Shown: positions 41,505-48,666 of the stretch, in pieces
How positions within the stretch are numbered: position 1 is the first letter of the stretch
How the letters are laid out: each line of letters starts with the position of its first letter
Assembly: GCF_000199675.1 (NCBI RefSeq)
Contig: NC_014960.1
Span: 372,001-436,000, forward strand
Length of the DNA stretch: 64,000 nucleotides
Reading direction: 5' to 3'
Origin: Anaerolinea thermophila UNI-1
GTDB taxonomy: Bacteria > Chloroflexota > Anaerolineae > Anaerolineales > Anaerolineaceae
The notes under the pieces: generated by a model
The model's input: only the letters and a program-made list of their open reading frames with translations
Databases searched by the model: none
What the model was told of the DNA's origin: nothing
Position numbers and translations under genes: made by a program

Positions 41505-42422
41505 CTACCCTGCCTGTTTTTCCTCTGCTTTCACATACGCATCAACCAGCAAAGCCCATTCTTCCAGGGCAAGGCTTTCGGCGCGCCGGTTAGGGTCAAT
41601 ACCGGCCTGCCGGAGCAGACTTTCGGCGCGCTCGCCCTTCCAGCCCAATCCGCTGGAGAGGGCATTGCGCAGGGTTTTGCGTTTCTGACTGAACCCGGCG
41701 CGGATGAGGCGGAAGAAAATTTCCAACTGTTCAGCAGGGATGCGCGGCTGTGGAGATAAATCCACCCGCACCACTGCCGAATCGACCTTGGGGGGCGGGT
41801 AAAATGCTCCCGCGGGGATGCGCAGGGTCACACGCGGAGCGCCATAGACCTGCACCGAAAGCGCCAGCAGACTCATCTCGCCCGGCACAGCGCAGATGCG
41901 CTCTGCGACCTCGCGCTGGATGGTCAGCACGACCCTCTGCGGGCGGATGGAGGCTTCCAGCAGGTGGCGCATCACCGCCGAGGTGATGTAATAGGGAATG
42001 TTGGCAACCACGAAATACCCTGCCGAGGACATCAGGCGGGCGGGGTCAAATTGCAGGATGTCGCCGTGAAGTACTTCGACGTTTCCATAGGGGGAAACCA
42101 CTTCGTCTAGCAGAGGGATGAGGGTGGAGTCCAGTTCCACTGCTACCACGCGGCGGGCAACCTGCGCCAGTACGCGCGTCAGACTGCCCAAGCCGGGACC
42201 AATCTCCAGCACCTCTGCCTGCGGGGGCAATTCTGCCGATTCGACGATGCGCCGCAGAATGGCAGGGTCGGTGAGGAAGTTCTGTCCCAAACTTTTGCGT
42301 GGCGCCAGCCCATGACTGCGTAACAGCGCGGCAACCGGCAGGGGCGGCAGGTTCAGGGGAGAATCGCCGGAGGGTTGGGAGGTGCCGGGGTCAGGAAGTA
42401 CATCTCCACGTTTTGAGACCAT
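41505..42422 (-). CDS. rsmA: 16S rRNA adenine dimethyltransferase RsmA (KsgA)
   Basis: 305 residues. RKSLGQNFLTDP, VLEIGPGLGSLTRVLA (SAM site), NIPYYITSAVMRHLL (the NxPY catalytic motif) and the C-terminal FYPPPKVDSAVVR mark it as RsmA, which dimethylates the two adenines near the 3' end of 16S rRNA. The N-terminal 35 residues are a Pro-rich extension. The start lies 70 nt inside the preceding gene, without a good RBS, so translation is coupled. Next to a G5/3D protein, as in Bacillus (yabE near ksgA). Confidence 0.95.
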   Translation of the reverse strand: MVSKRGDVLPDPGTSQPSGDSPLNLPPLPVAALLRSHGLAPRKSLGQNFLTDPAILRRIVESAELPPQAEVLEIGPGLGSLTRVLAQVARRVVAVELDSTLIPLLDEVVSPYGNVEVLHGDILQFDPARLMSSAGYFVVANIPYYITSAVMRHLLEASIRPQRVVLTIQREVAERICAVPGEMSLLALSVQVYGAPRVTLRIPAGAFYPPPKVDSAVVRVDLSPQPRIPAEQLEIFFRLIRAGFSQKRKTLRNALSSGLGWKGERAESLLRQAGIDPNRRAESLALEEWALLVDAYVKAEEKQAG

Positions 42423-43729
42423 CGCACATAATCCTCTTCACTGTAGCCTAAATCCACCCAGTAGGTACCGGGGATGCCCCCGCCTACATCGCCAATCACC
42501 CCGAAGCCATAGCCGGGGATGTACACCCGCGCCCCTTTGAAGAGGCGGTACCAGGAAAGCGTCACCGCGACCACGCCCTTTTGCAGGCGCATGCCGCTGG
42601 AGGTGCTCCACGAACAGCGCCCCAGTCCCTGCTGGCAGGGAGAATATGAAGTGGCGTAAACGGTCACCTTGCGGTAGTACTCAATGGTGCCGTCGGGGGT
42701 TTGGGCGGTTTGCACGCGTACTTGCGTGCCATAGCCCACTACCTGATTGACCGGTTCAGCGGCTGTCCACTCACCCTCGGTGAATCTGGCAATTTCCACG
42801 CCATCCTCATAGCGCACGCGCTCGCGGGACACCCGTACACCGTACTTCCCGGGCTGAATGACGCGCCGTTCATCCAGCGGAAGGCTGGAATCGGGCTGAA
42901 GGGTGGAGGAAAACGGCAGGGTTTTCTGCTGGAGGACGATTTCCTCGCGCACCCGCACCACACGGATGCGCCCATCGGCGGGAAGGGGGCTGTTCTCGTC
43001 CGGCTCGGCGCGGTCCAATCCCTGCAGGGATAATCCCGCCTCTGCCAGCGCTGCGCCTACCGTCGGCGCCGCGCTGAAGGTCTGGATGTCTTTCCCATCA
43101 ACTTCAATGGTGATGGGGCGGGCGCGCCTTAACGCCGCCTTGCTGGCGGTGGAGAGTGGGGTATCCGGGGAGGGGGAAAGCACATCCCCCGGCAGAAGCG
43201 GCACACCCGCTTGCCAGAGCGCCTGCCGTAAGGTATTGCCGATTGCAAAGAGGGTTTTCTCTCCGCCGTCTTCTACCAGTCGGACAGGGCGGGCGCGTTT
43301 GATTTGCAGGTAAATCGGGGCATCTCCCCCAATCGGCTGAATGGGATTTACCGGCGCGCCGTTGTGCAGAACCACATCGCCGGGGAAGAGCAGAAAGCCC
43401 GCCTGATGCGCCAGCGCGGCAGGGGCGCGCGCCACGCTCAAAAACGAGAAGGGCTGACCATCCACCAGCAGATGCACCGGTACGGCGCGGTGGACTTCAA
43501 TAATGCCGTTAGCGGGAATGAGATGGTTGTCCGGCGGTATGACCAGGTCTTCGGTGGAAATCTCTACACCGGTCTGCCGGAGCGTTCCCTTTACCGTCAG
43601 CGCCAGCGGGTGGGTGGTCAGCGTTTGTCCATCAACGCGTATATATACCGGCTGGGCAAAGTAAACTCCCAGCAGGGTGATTCCTGCAAAGACCAGCAGG
43701 GCAGGAAGCCAGCGGAACAGGTTACGCAT
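42353..43729 (-). CDS. DUF348-G5-3D domain cell-wall protein (YabE/Rpf-like)
   Basis: 458 residues. N-terminal anchor helix (about 6-26), three DUF348 ubiquitin-like repeats (for example VYIRVDGQTLTTHPLALTVKGTLRQTGVEI, and a second and third at about 130 and 200), a G5 domain (about 265-350, EIVLQQKTLPF...QPGKYGVR) and a 3D domain (VYATSYSP, FKGARVYIPGYGFGVIGDVGGG, YWVDLGYS) carrying the three Asp. 3D domains are related to lytic transglycosylase barrels; Rpf and YabE act on peptidoglycan. No Pro-rich secretion tag beyond the N-terminus. It lies 11 nt after DUF362. Confidence 0.9.
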   Translation of the reverse strand: MRNLFRWLPALLVFAGITLLGVYFAQPVYIRVDGQTLTTHPLALTVKGTLRQTGVEISTEDLVIPPDNHLIPANGIIEVHRAVPVHLLVDGQPFSFLSVARAPAALAHQAGFLLFPGDVVLHNGAPVNPIQPIGGDAPIYLQIKRARPVRLVEDGGEKTLFAIGNTLRQALWQAGVPLLPGDVLSPSPDTPLSTASKAALRRARPITIEVDGKDIQTFSAAPTVGAALAEAGLSLQGLDRAEPDENSPLPADGRIRVVRVREEIVLQQKTLPFSSTLQPDSSLPLDERRVIQPGKYGVRVSRERVRYEDGVEIARFTEGEWTAAEPVNQVVGYGTQVRVQTAQTPDGTIEYYRKVTVYATSYSPCQQGLGRCSWSTSSGMRLQKGVVAVTLSWYRLFKGARVYIPGYGFGVIGDVGGGIPGTYWVDLGYSEEDYVRWSQNVEMYFLTPAPPNPPAILP

Positions 43730-43740
43730 GGATAGCAGGG

Positions 43741-44829
43741 TTACCCCGGATACTGCTCAAACAACTGCCCCCAGGGACTTTCGCGTTTCCAGCGTTCCAC
43801 GACCGGCTTGCCGTACAGCGGATACCAGAAGTGGTCGTGGTAGTACTCGCTGGCGAAGATAAAAATGTTGACCAGCGGGGTGTGGAAGAACAACTTCTGG
43901 AACACCTTCAGAGGCGAATGCCACAACAGCCGTCCCGTGCCGGTTCCCAGGTTGACGCCGACCTTGAAGTTCCAGCGCTCTTCCGCTACTTCAGGCATGC
44001 CGACGATTTCGATTTCGCGCGGGTTGCCCTGTCCCAAACCGCGTTCGGTGGCATGGGCAATGTACTCAATCTTCATCGGGTCGAAGCCCATCATCTGCGC
44101 GGCAACGGCGTCTATGGCAACCTGATCTGCCGAGGCAAGGATGACATCCTTCTGGTGGGGGATGAGCGTGCGCGGACCGGGACCGCTTCCGGCAGTGGTG
44201 CCGTCCATGGTGGCAAAGATGCCGGTGTGAATCTCGCGCTGGATTGCCAGCAGGTCCACCAACGTATCATGAATCCAGGTGTGGGTGTAGTGGCGGTTGA
44301 CGTTAAGCAAGCCGCCAAAGGCGTTTTTCATTGCGCCGGTGGTCACCGTGTAACTATGCGTCTTCACCGTGGGCAGATGGACGATGTTTTTTCCGATGAA
44401 GAAGTCGGGGATGTAAATGCCATGGGGGAAGATTTTGTGCAGAACGGCCATTTGGGCTTTGGGTTTGATTTCCACCCAGCGCATGTCTTCATCACGGAAG
44501 TTGTACTTCTTGGGAATGCCGTATTTTTCCAGCACCGGACCGAACTTGTTATACCGGTCACCCAAATCGGCAATGGTAACCACTGTTTTGTTGTGCACGT
44601 CTACCAGGTCGTGGAAACCGGCATCGTGAAGGGCGAGAATCGTCCCTTCCAATTGCCAGGGGGTGGTGTTGGAACTGGGGTACATCAAGTGCCATGAGAT
44701 ATTGTCTTTGAGAATGGTGGTAGCCCCCGGATCAAGCGCTTCACGCAAACCGGCTAAAGCGCACAGATGGCGGTAATCGTCCAGCACAGTTTCCGGGCGG
44801 GTGCGTAAAACGGCAACTTTTGATTTCAT
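43741..44829 (-). CDS. DUF362-domain protein
   Basis: 362 residues. It has the DUF362 pattern: KVAVLRTRPETVLDDY, ILKDNISWHLM, the GKNIVHLPTVKTHSYTVTTGAMKNAFGGLL block and PHQKDVILASADQVAIDAVAAQMMGFDP. No ferredoxin CxxCxxC is present, unlike many members, so an electron-transfer role is unlikely. Function unknown. AAAGGAG 9 nt before the ATG. First of the operon with the G5/3D gene and rsmA. Confidence 0.85.
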   Translation of the reverse strand: MKSKVAVLRTRPETVLDDYRHLCALAGLREALDPGATTILKDNISWHLMYPSSNTTPWQLEGTILALHDAGFHDLVDVHNKTVVTIADLGDRYNKFGPVLEKYGIPKKYNFRDEDMRWVEIKPKAQMAVLHKIFPHGIYIPDFFIGKNIVHLPTVKTHSYTVTTGAMKNAFGGLLNVNRHYTHTWIHDTLVDLLAIQREIHTGIFATMDGTTAGSGPGPRTLIPHQKDVILASADQVAIDAVAAQMMGFDPMKIEYIAHATERGLGQGNPREIEIVGMPEVAEERWNFKVGVNLGTGTGRLLWHSPLKVFQKLFFHTPLVNIFIFASEYYHDHFWYPLYGKPVVERWKRESPWGQLFEQYPG

Positions 44830-44866
44830 GCCAGGTCACTCCTTTTGTTTCCACGGCTTATTATAA

Positions 44867-44894
44867 AAGAAAACAGCCCGCATGATGGGGCTGT
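44867..44894 (-). terminator. Terminator of tRNA-Phe
   Basis: A 7-bp stem (44873-44879 with 44888-44894) 15 nt after the tRNA, followed on the minus strand by TTTTCTTTT. The -10-like TATAAT for DUF362 lies in the same tract (44860-44865, minus). Confidence 0.75.
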
Positions 44895-44909
44895 CAGGAT
44901 TCTGCAAGG

Positions 44910-44982
44910 TGCCGAGGGACAGGATCGAACTGTCGACACCGCAATTTTCAGTCGCGTGCTCTACCAACTGAGCTACCTCGGC
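44910..44982 (-). tRNA. tRNA-Phe (anticodon GAA)
   Basis: A complete 73-nt cloverleaf: acceptor GCCGAGG with CCTCGGC, D-stem GCTC with GAGC, anticodon loop CTGAAAA (GAA), T-arm GACAG-TTCGATC-CTGTC. CCA is not encoded. Its promoter is TTGACA (45025-45030) and TAAAAT (45002-45007) on the minus strand, 17 bp apart. Confidence 0.97.
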
Positions 44983-45001
44983 TTGCCAACTGGCGAGGTT
45001 G

Positions 45002-45030
45002 ATTTTAACCGCATGGTGGATGCGTGTCAA
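45002..45030 (-). promoter_or_regulatory. Promoter of tRNA-Phe
   Basis: Consensus TTGACA (45025-45030), 17 bp, TAAAAT (45002-45007) on the minus strand, 19 nt before the mature 5' end. Confidence 0.85.
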
Positions 45031-45058
45031 GCCTTGGGAAAGAAGTCGGCAGATGGAA

Positions 45059-46258
45059 GACGCTGTAACAAACTTGGTGGAGAAAGGGAAAAAAAGGAAG
45101 GGATCCTGTAAGATATTGATATCACAACTCCAGGAGCCCTTCCATGAAGATTATACTCCAACTGCCACAGGTAAAACGAAAAAAGCCTGCTCGTCCGAAG
45201 CGCTGTCCATATTGTCAGGGGGAGACATTCCAGCGATGGGGAGTGGAGAAAAGGCGCATCGAGGATGTCAAAGTTCGTCATGTCGAGGTGGTGAGGTATC
45301 GATGCACACGGTGCAGGCGCACCTTTCGGGACTATCCGGAGGGGGTAGGCAATGGACGGCACAGTGAACGGTTGAAGAAATTGAGTGTGATCCTGTGGTC
45401 ACTGGGATTGAGTTATCGCAGGGTAGCCGGGGTGTTGAGGATCTTTGGGCTGAGGCTCAGTCATATGAGCGGGTGGCGGCATGTACAGGCAGAGGGGGAA
45501 AAGTTGATGGGGGAATTGAAATGGAAAAGCGTGCGGGTGGTGGGGGTAGATGGAGCCTGGGTGGGAGGCAAAGGAGTGATGGTGGCGGTGGATCTGGGAG
45601 ATGGTAGTCTGCTGGAGGTTGCCGAGGTAGACGAGAAAGACAGCCGGGCTCTGTTCACCTGGCTGAAACGGTTGAAAGAGATGCATGACATCGGCGCCAT
45701 CGTGAGCGATGATCTGGCGATCTACAAGCAACTGACCGATGAACTGGAGATAGGGCATCAGGTCTGTCAGTTTCATGTGCGGCGCTGGGTAAAGCATGCT
45801 TTGAAGGGGTTACAGGCTGAGTTGGATCCAGCCTGGCAGGGGGTGCTTGAAAAGGTCGAGGAAATCCTGCGCGACCTGCCATTGCATGGAGACCGCCTCT
45901 TACACCGCCTGTGGAAATCCCTGCCGGGCAGGAGTACACCACCGGAAGGAAAACGCACGCCCCTGGAAAAACTCCGCGACCTGATCCTGCGCTTATCGCG
46001 TGATTGGCAACGCTATGTGGCTTTCTATGCTGATGTGGGTATTCCCTGGACCAATAATCGCACGGAACAGATGATTGGCAGGCTCAAGAGCCGCGCCCAG
46101 CAAGCCAGGCGATATAAAACCACCGCCGGGTTGCTCCGCGGAAGCACAGTTGCCTGTCAGTTCTGGGCATGAGCCCTCCCGTAATTCCCTCCTCTCCCCC
46201 CGTCTTCTCTCTTCCTTCCTTTTTTCGAAAATTCGCCCACCAATTTTGTTACAGTCTC
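45059..46258 (+). mobile_element. Complete 1,200-bp insertion sequence
   Basis: Terminal inverted repeats of 22 bp with three mismatches: the left starts GACGCTGTAAC at 45059, the right ends GTTACAGTCTC at 46258. Both flanks carry the same 8 bp, AGATGGAA (45051-45058 and 46259-46266), a target duplication that makes the boundaries firm and suggests a recent or intact insertion. The one gene inside is a complete DDE transposase. Family not certain: the 8-bp duplication and zinc ribbon are compatible with ISL3-like or related groups. Confidence 0.9.
45144..46172 (+). CDS. DDE transposase with N-terminal zinc ribbon
   Basis: 342 residues. CPYCQGETF and YRCTRCRRTF form a zinc ribbon (about 21-55), followed by a helical DNA-binding region and a DDE core: VVGVDGAWVGG (D), IVSDDLAIYKQL (D) and WTNNRTEQMIGRLKSRAQQARRYKT (E). 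AGGAGC lies 7 nt before the ATG. It is the only gene of the IS; no passenger genes. Confidence 0.9.
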   Translation: MKIILQLPQVKRKKPARPKRCPYCQGETFQRWGVEKRRIEDVKVRHVEVVRYRCTRCRRTFRDYPEGVGNGRHSERLKKLSVILWSLGLSYRRVAGVLRIFGLRLSHMSGWRHVQAEGEKLMGELKWKSVRVVGVDGAWVGGKGVMVAVDLGDGSLLEVAEVDEKDSRALFTWLKRLKEMHDIGAIVSDDLAIYKQLTDELEIGHQVCQFHVRRWVKHALKGLQAELDPAWQGVLEKVEEILRDLPLHGDRLLHRLWKSLPGRSTPPEGKRTPLEKLRDLILRLSRDWQRYVAFYADVGIPWTNNRTEQMIGRLKSRAQQARRYKTTAGLLRGSTVACQFWA

Positions 46259-46273
46259 AGATGGAAGGGAAGA

Positions 46274-46302
46274 TTGACCTGCTGAAAAAATTGCGATATA
46301 AT
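46274..46302 (+). promoter_or_regulatory. Promoter of tRNA-Lys
   Basis: TTGACC (46274-46279), 17 bp, TATAAT (46297-46302), 16 nt before the mature 5' end. The -35 box begins only 8 nt after the IS target duplication. Confidence 0.9.
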
Positions 46303-46318
46303 ACGGGCGCGAAAGCAT

Positions 46319-46391
46319 GGTCCACTAGCTCAACTGGCAGAGCAACTGACTCTTAATCAGTGGGTTCGGGGTTCGAGTCCCCGGTGGATCA
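46319..46391 (+). tRNA. tRNA-Lys (anticodon CTT)
   Basis: A complete 73-nt cloverleaf: acceptor GGTCCAC with GTGGATC (one G-T pair), anticodon stem ACTGA/TCAGT, loop CTCTTAA (CTT), T-arm CGGGG-TTCGAGT-CCCCG. CCA is not encoded. No clear terminator follows; a degenerate copy of the tRNA's 3' part lies at 46404-46451. Confidence 0.97.
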
Positions 46392-46403
46392 TCTTTTATT
46401 TAA

Positions 46404-46451
46404 GGGTTCGGGGCCCCCATTGAGGGGATGTTATTCGAGTCTCCGGTGGAT
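46404..46451 (+). repeat. Degenerate copy of the tRNA-Lys 3' part
   Basis: GGGTTCGGGG (46404-46413) repeats tRNA positions 46362-46371, and TTCGAGTCTCCGGTGGAT (46434-46451) repeats 46372-46389 with one mismatch. The two pieces are separated by a 20-nt insert that can itself pair (CCCC/GGGG). Possible att-site remnant or local duplication. The rest of the gap to rplI (46452-46584) shows only a weak CAAAGG/CCTTTG inverted repeat (46540-46561). Confidence 0.65.
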
Positions 46452-46584
46452 GACTGTTTCTGCTTATACCCGGTTGCTCATCTCTAATCATCGTCATTTC
46501 ACTTTCTTGTTTCTCCCATGGGGACATTTTAACTTTGCACAAAGGGGACTTTACTCCTTTGCACTAACACTACCAGAAAACTCG

Positions 46585-46613
46585 TTGACGGAATCGCTCT
46601 TCGCTGGTATACT
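46585..46613 (+). promoter_or_regulatory. Promoter of rplI
   Basis: TTGACG (46585-46590), 17 bp, TATACT (46608-46613) with TG one base upstream, so a near-consensus extended promoter. Leader of about 55 nt. Confidence 0.85.
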
Positions 46614-46676
46614 GGCACGGCTTAGGGCGTTGTACCCTTCGCCCGGAGACATACAATCAAAGAAAGGGCTTGAGAG

Positions 46677-47177
46677 ATGAAAGTTTTGCTGATTAAAGAC
46701 GTGTATAAACTTGGTCGCGCTGGCGACGTCAAAAAGGTCGCCGATGGTTACGGGCGCAACTACCTGATTCCTCAGGGGTTGGCAGTGCTGGCAACCCCCG
46801 GCGCGCTGAAGATGGCAGAGAGCATCCGCGCGCGCGCTGCCAAACAGCGCGAAGCCCTCAACCAGGAAATGAGCGGACTGGCTCAGCGTATTCAGGGACA
46901 GTACCTTACCTTTGCTGCCCGCGCTGGCGAGACGGGCAAACTGTACGGCTCCATCACCCCCACCATGATCGCTGAAGCGCTCTCCAGGAAACTGGGTGTT
47001 ACCATTGACCGCCATCAGATTGAAGCCCAGTCCATCCGCAACCTGGGCGAATTCAAAGCCCATGTGCGTCTGACGGTGGATCTTGTTCCCGAAATTAACA
47101 TCATCGTTCACCGCGAGGGCGAGACCCCCAACGTGCCGGTGGAAGAAACTCAAACCGGCGAGGGCGAAATCGCCTAA
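46677..47177 (+). CDS. rplI: 50S ribosomal protein L9
   Basis: 166 residues. N-terminal RNA-binding domain MKVLLIKDVYKLGRAGDVKKVADGYGRNYLIPQGLAV, long central helix, and C-terminal domain with GKLYGSITPTMIAEAL and the DRHQIE strand. The last 20 residues are acidic and extend beyond the usual end. Unusually, it is not beside rpsF, ssb or rpsR here; the next gene is a RodZ-like protein. Confidence 0.97.
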   Translation: MKVLLIKDVYKLGRAGDVKKVADGYGRNYLIPQGLAVLATPGALKMAESIRARAAKQREALNQEMSGLAQRIQGQYLTFAARAGETGKLYGSITPTMIAEALSRKLGVTIDRHQIEAQSIRNLGEFKAHVRLTVDLVPEINIIVHREGETPNVPVEETQTGEGEIA

Positions 47178-47203
47178 CCCCCTGCTTTTTGCAGAAATGG
47201 TCA

Positions 47204-47274
47204 AACCGGCTGGGTGCGGTTCCCGCACTGCCCCGCAAAATGGGGGCGCAGAGGGACGCCCAGCCGGTTATAAT
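47204..47274 (+). promoter_or_regulatory. Long inverted repeat with a -10 element at its edge
   Basis: A perfect 11-bp stem (47204-47214 with 47259-47269) encloses a further GC-rich structure (GCCCC/GGGGC at about 47230-47247). It may terminate rplI transcripts, though TATAATTT rather than a T-run follows. TATAAT (47269-47274) starts in the right arm and is a candidate -10 for the next gene; its -35 is poor. Confidence 0.5.
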
Positions 47275-47297
47275 TTGGATGTTCAGGAACTCCGGGT

Positions 47298-48650
47298 ATG
47301 ACGCTTTCGGTTGGCGAACGGCTCAAGCAAACACGATTGGAAAAGCACCTCACCCTGGAACAGGTGTCTCAGGCAACCCGCGTGCGCGTCCATTATCTGG
47401 ATGCGCTGGAACGGGGTGACCTGGAAGCCCTGCCCTCGCGGGTGCAGGGTAAGGGCTTTTTGCGCCTCTACGCCGATTACCTTGGCTTGCCGGTGGATGA
47501 GATTCTGGCGCAGTGGGAGGGAAAACCGCTCCCTTCTCCCGTCCAGCCATCTCCCCAACCGGAAGAAGTGCAGGAAAGCCACAGGATGCCGGTGGAACCG
47601 GCGGCGCCACCCCCCGCTGAGGTGGAAGTCTTCGTTCCGGCCACGGAAGTTCCTGTCACTCCGCCTGCTGGTGCGTCTTCGTCCCTTATCCTTTTGAAAG
47701 AGATTGGGCAGGAATTACGCCGTAAGCGGGAAGCCCTGGGCTTTTCCCTTGCCGATGTGGAAGAGTTTACCCACATTCGCACGCGCTATTTGCAGGCGCT
47801 CGAGAATGGGCAACTGGAGCAACTCCCTTCCCCTGTGCAGGGACGGGGAATGCTTCAGAACTACGCTGACTTCCTGCGCCTGGATACCGAAGACCTGCTT
47901 AATCGCTTTGCTGAAGCCCTTCAGCAACGTCGCATTGAGCAAACGATTCGGATCGAAAGCCCCACTGCGCCGCGCGCCAAGCCCATCACCCGTATCCGGC
48001 GCTGGGTGACTCCCGATTTGCTCATCGGCGGCGGGCTGATTCTGGCGCTGTTTCTGTTTGTTGCCTGGACAGCCGGACGCATCACCGCCGAACGAACCCG
48101 CATGGCGCAAGCCACCCTGCCATCTATCAGCGATGTCCTGCTGACCACCCCCAGTCCTACCCCTGGAGAGCAGTCTGCGCCCTCTACGCCTGCCCCGCAA
48201 CAGACCCCGCTTGAGGGTGAAGGCAATCCTGCCCCCACCGAAATTCCCCCCACAGAGGGTACACCTGTTTCTACCGTTGCGCCCATCAGCAATGCGCCGG
48301 TGCAGGTGTATTTGATTGCCCGCCAGCGGGCGTTCCTGCGGGTGATTGTGGATGGCAAGATTGCTTTCAACGGCAGAACCATTCCCGGAAATGCGTATCC
48401 CTTCTCGGCTGAGAAAAGTATTGAAATTATCTCAGGTAACGCGGCAGCGCTCCAGGTTTACTACAACCAGCAAGATTTGGGCGTTCTGGGAGAGATGGGC
48501 AAACCTTTGCGCCTCACCTTTACTCAGCAGGGCGTTCTGACTCCTACCCCCCTGCCTACGGCGACCCCCACCGCCACCCCGCCGGTGACGCCTACCCCCA
48601 CGCCCACGCCTCTGTTGGCAACGCCGACGATTACTCCCTTTATCCCATGA
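47298..48650 (+). CDS. RodZ-like membrane protein with two HTH domains
   Basis: 450 residues. Two RodZ-type HTH modules in tandem: about 1-75 (LKQTRLEKHLTLEQVSQATRVRVHYLDALERGDLEALP) and about 133-210 (LRRKREALGFSLADVEEFTHIRTRYLQALENGQLEQLP). One helix (about 235-258) follows, then a Pro/Thr linker, a DUF4115/RodZ-like beta domain (about 335-410) and a Thr/Pro-rich tail. RodZ binds MreB through its HTH and organises rod growth. Tandem HTH copies are not the usual layout. It leads rimO and a GT39-like gene, 16 and 12 nt apart. Confidence 0.85.
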   Translation: MTLSVGERLKQTRLEKHLTLEQVSQATRVRVHYLDALERGDLEALPSRVQGKGFLRLYADYLGLPVDEILAQWEGKPLPSPVQPSPQPEEVQESHRMPVEPAAPPPAEVEVFVPATEVPVTPPAGASSSLILLKEIGQELRRKREALGFSLADVEEFTHIRTRYLQALENGQLEQLPSPVQGRGMLQNYADFLRLDTEDLLNRFAEALQQRRIEQTIRIESPTAPRAKPITRIRRWVTPDLLIGGGLILALFLFVAWTAGRITAERTRMAQATLPSISDVLLTTPSPTPGEQSAPSTPAPQQTPLEGEGNPAPTEIPPTEGTPVSTVAPISNAPVQVYLIARQRAFLRVIVDGKIAFNGRTIPGNAYPFSAEKSIEIISGNAAALQVYYNQQDLGVLGEMGKPLRLTFTQQGVLTPTPLPTATPTATPPVTPTPTPTPLLATPTITPFIP

Positions 48651-48666
48651 GGTTTACAGGTTGATC

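Noticed and set aside
46515..46566. Remnant of an IS end (GGGGACATTTTAACTTTGC-like) before rplI
   Set aside because: The text resembles ends of some IS families, but only a weak 6-bp CAAAGG/CCTTTG repeat is seen and no transposase fragment, so it is not called.
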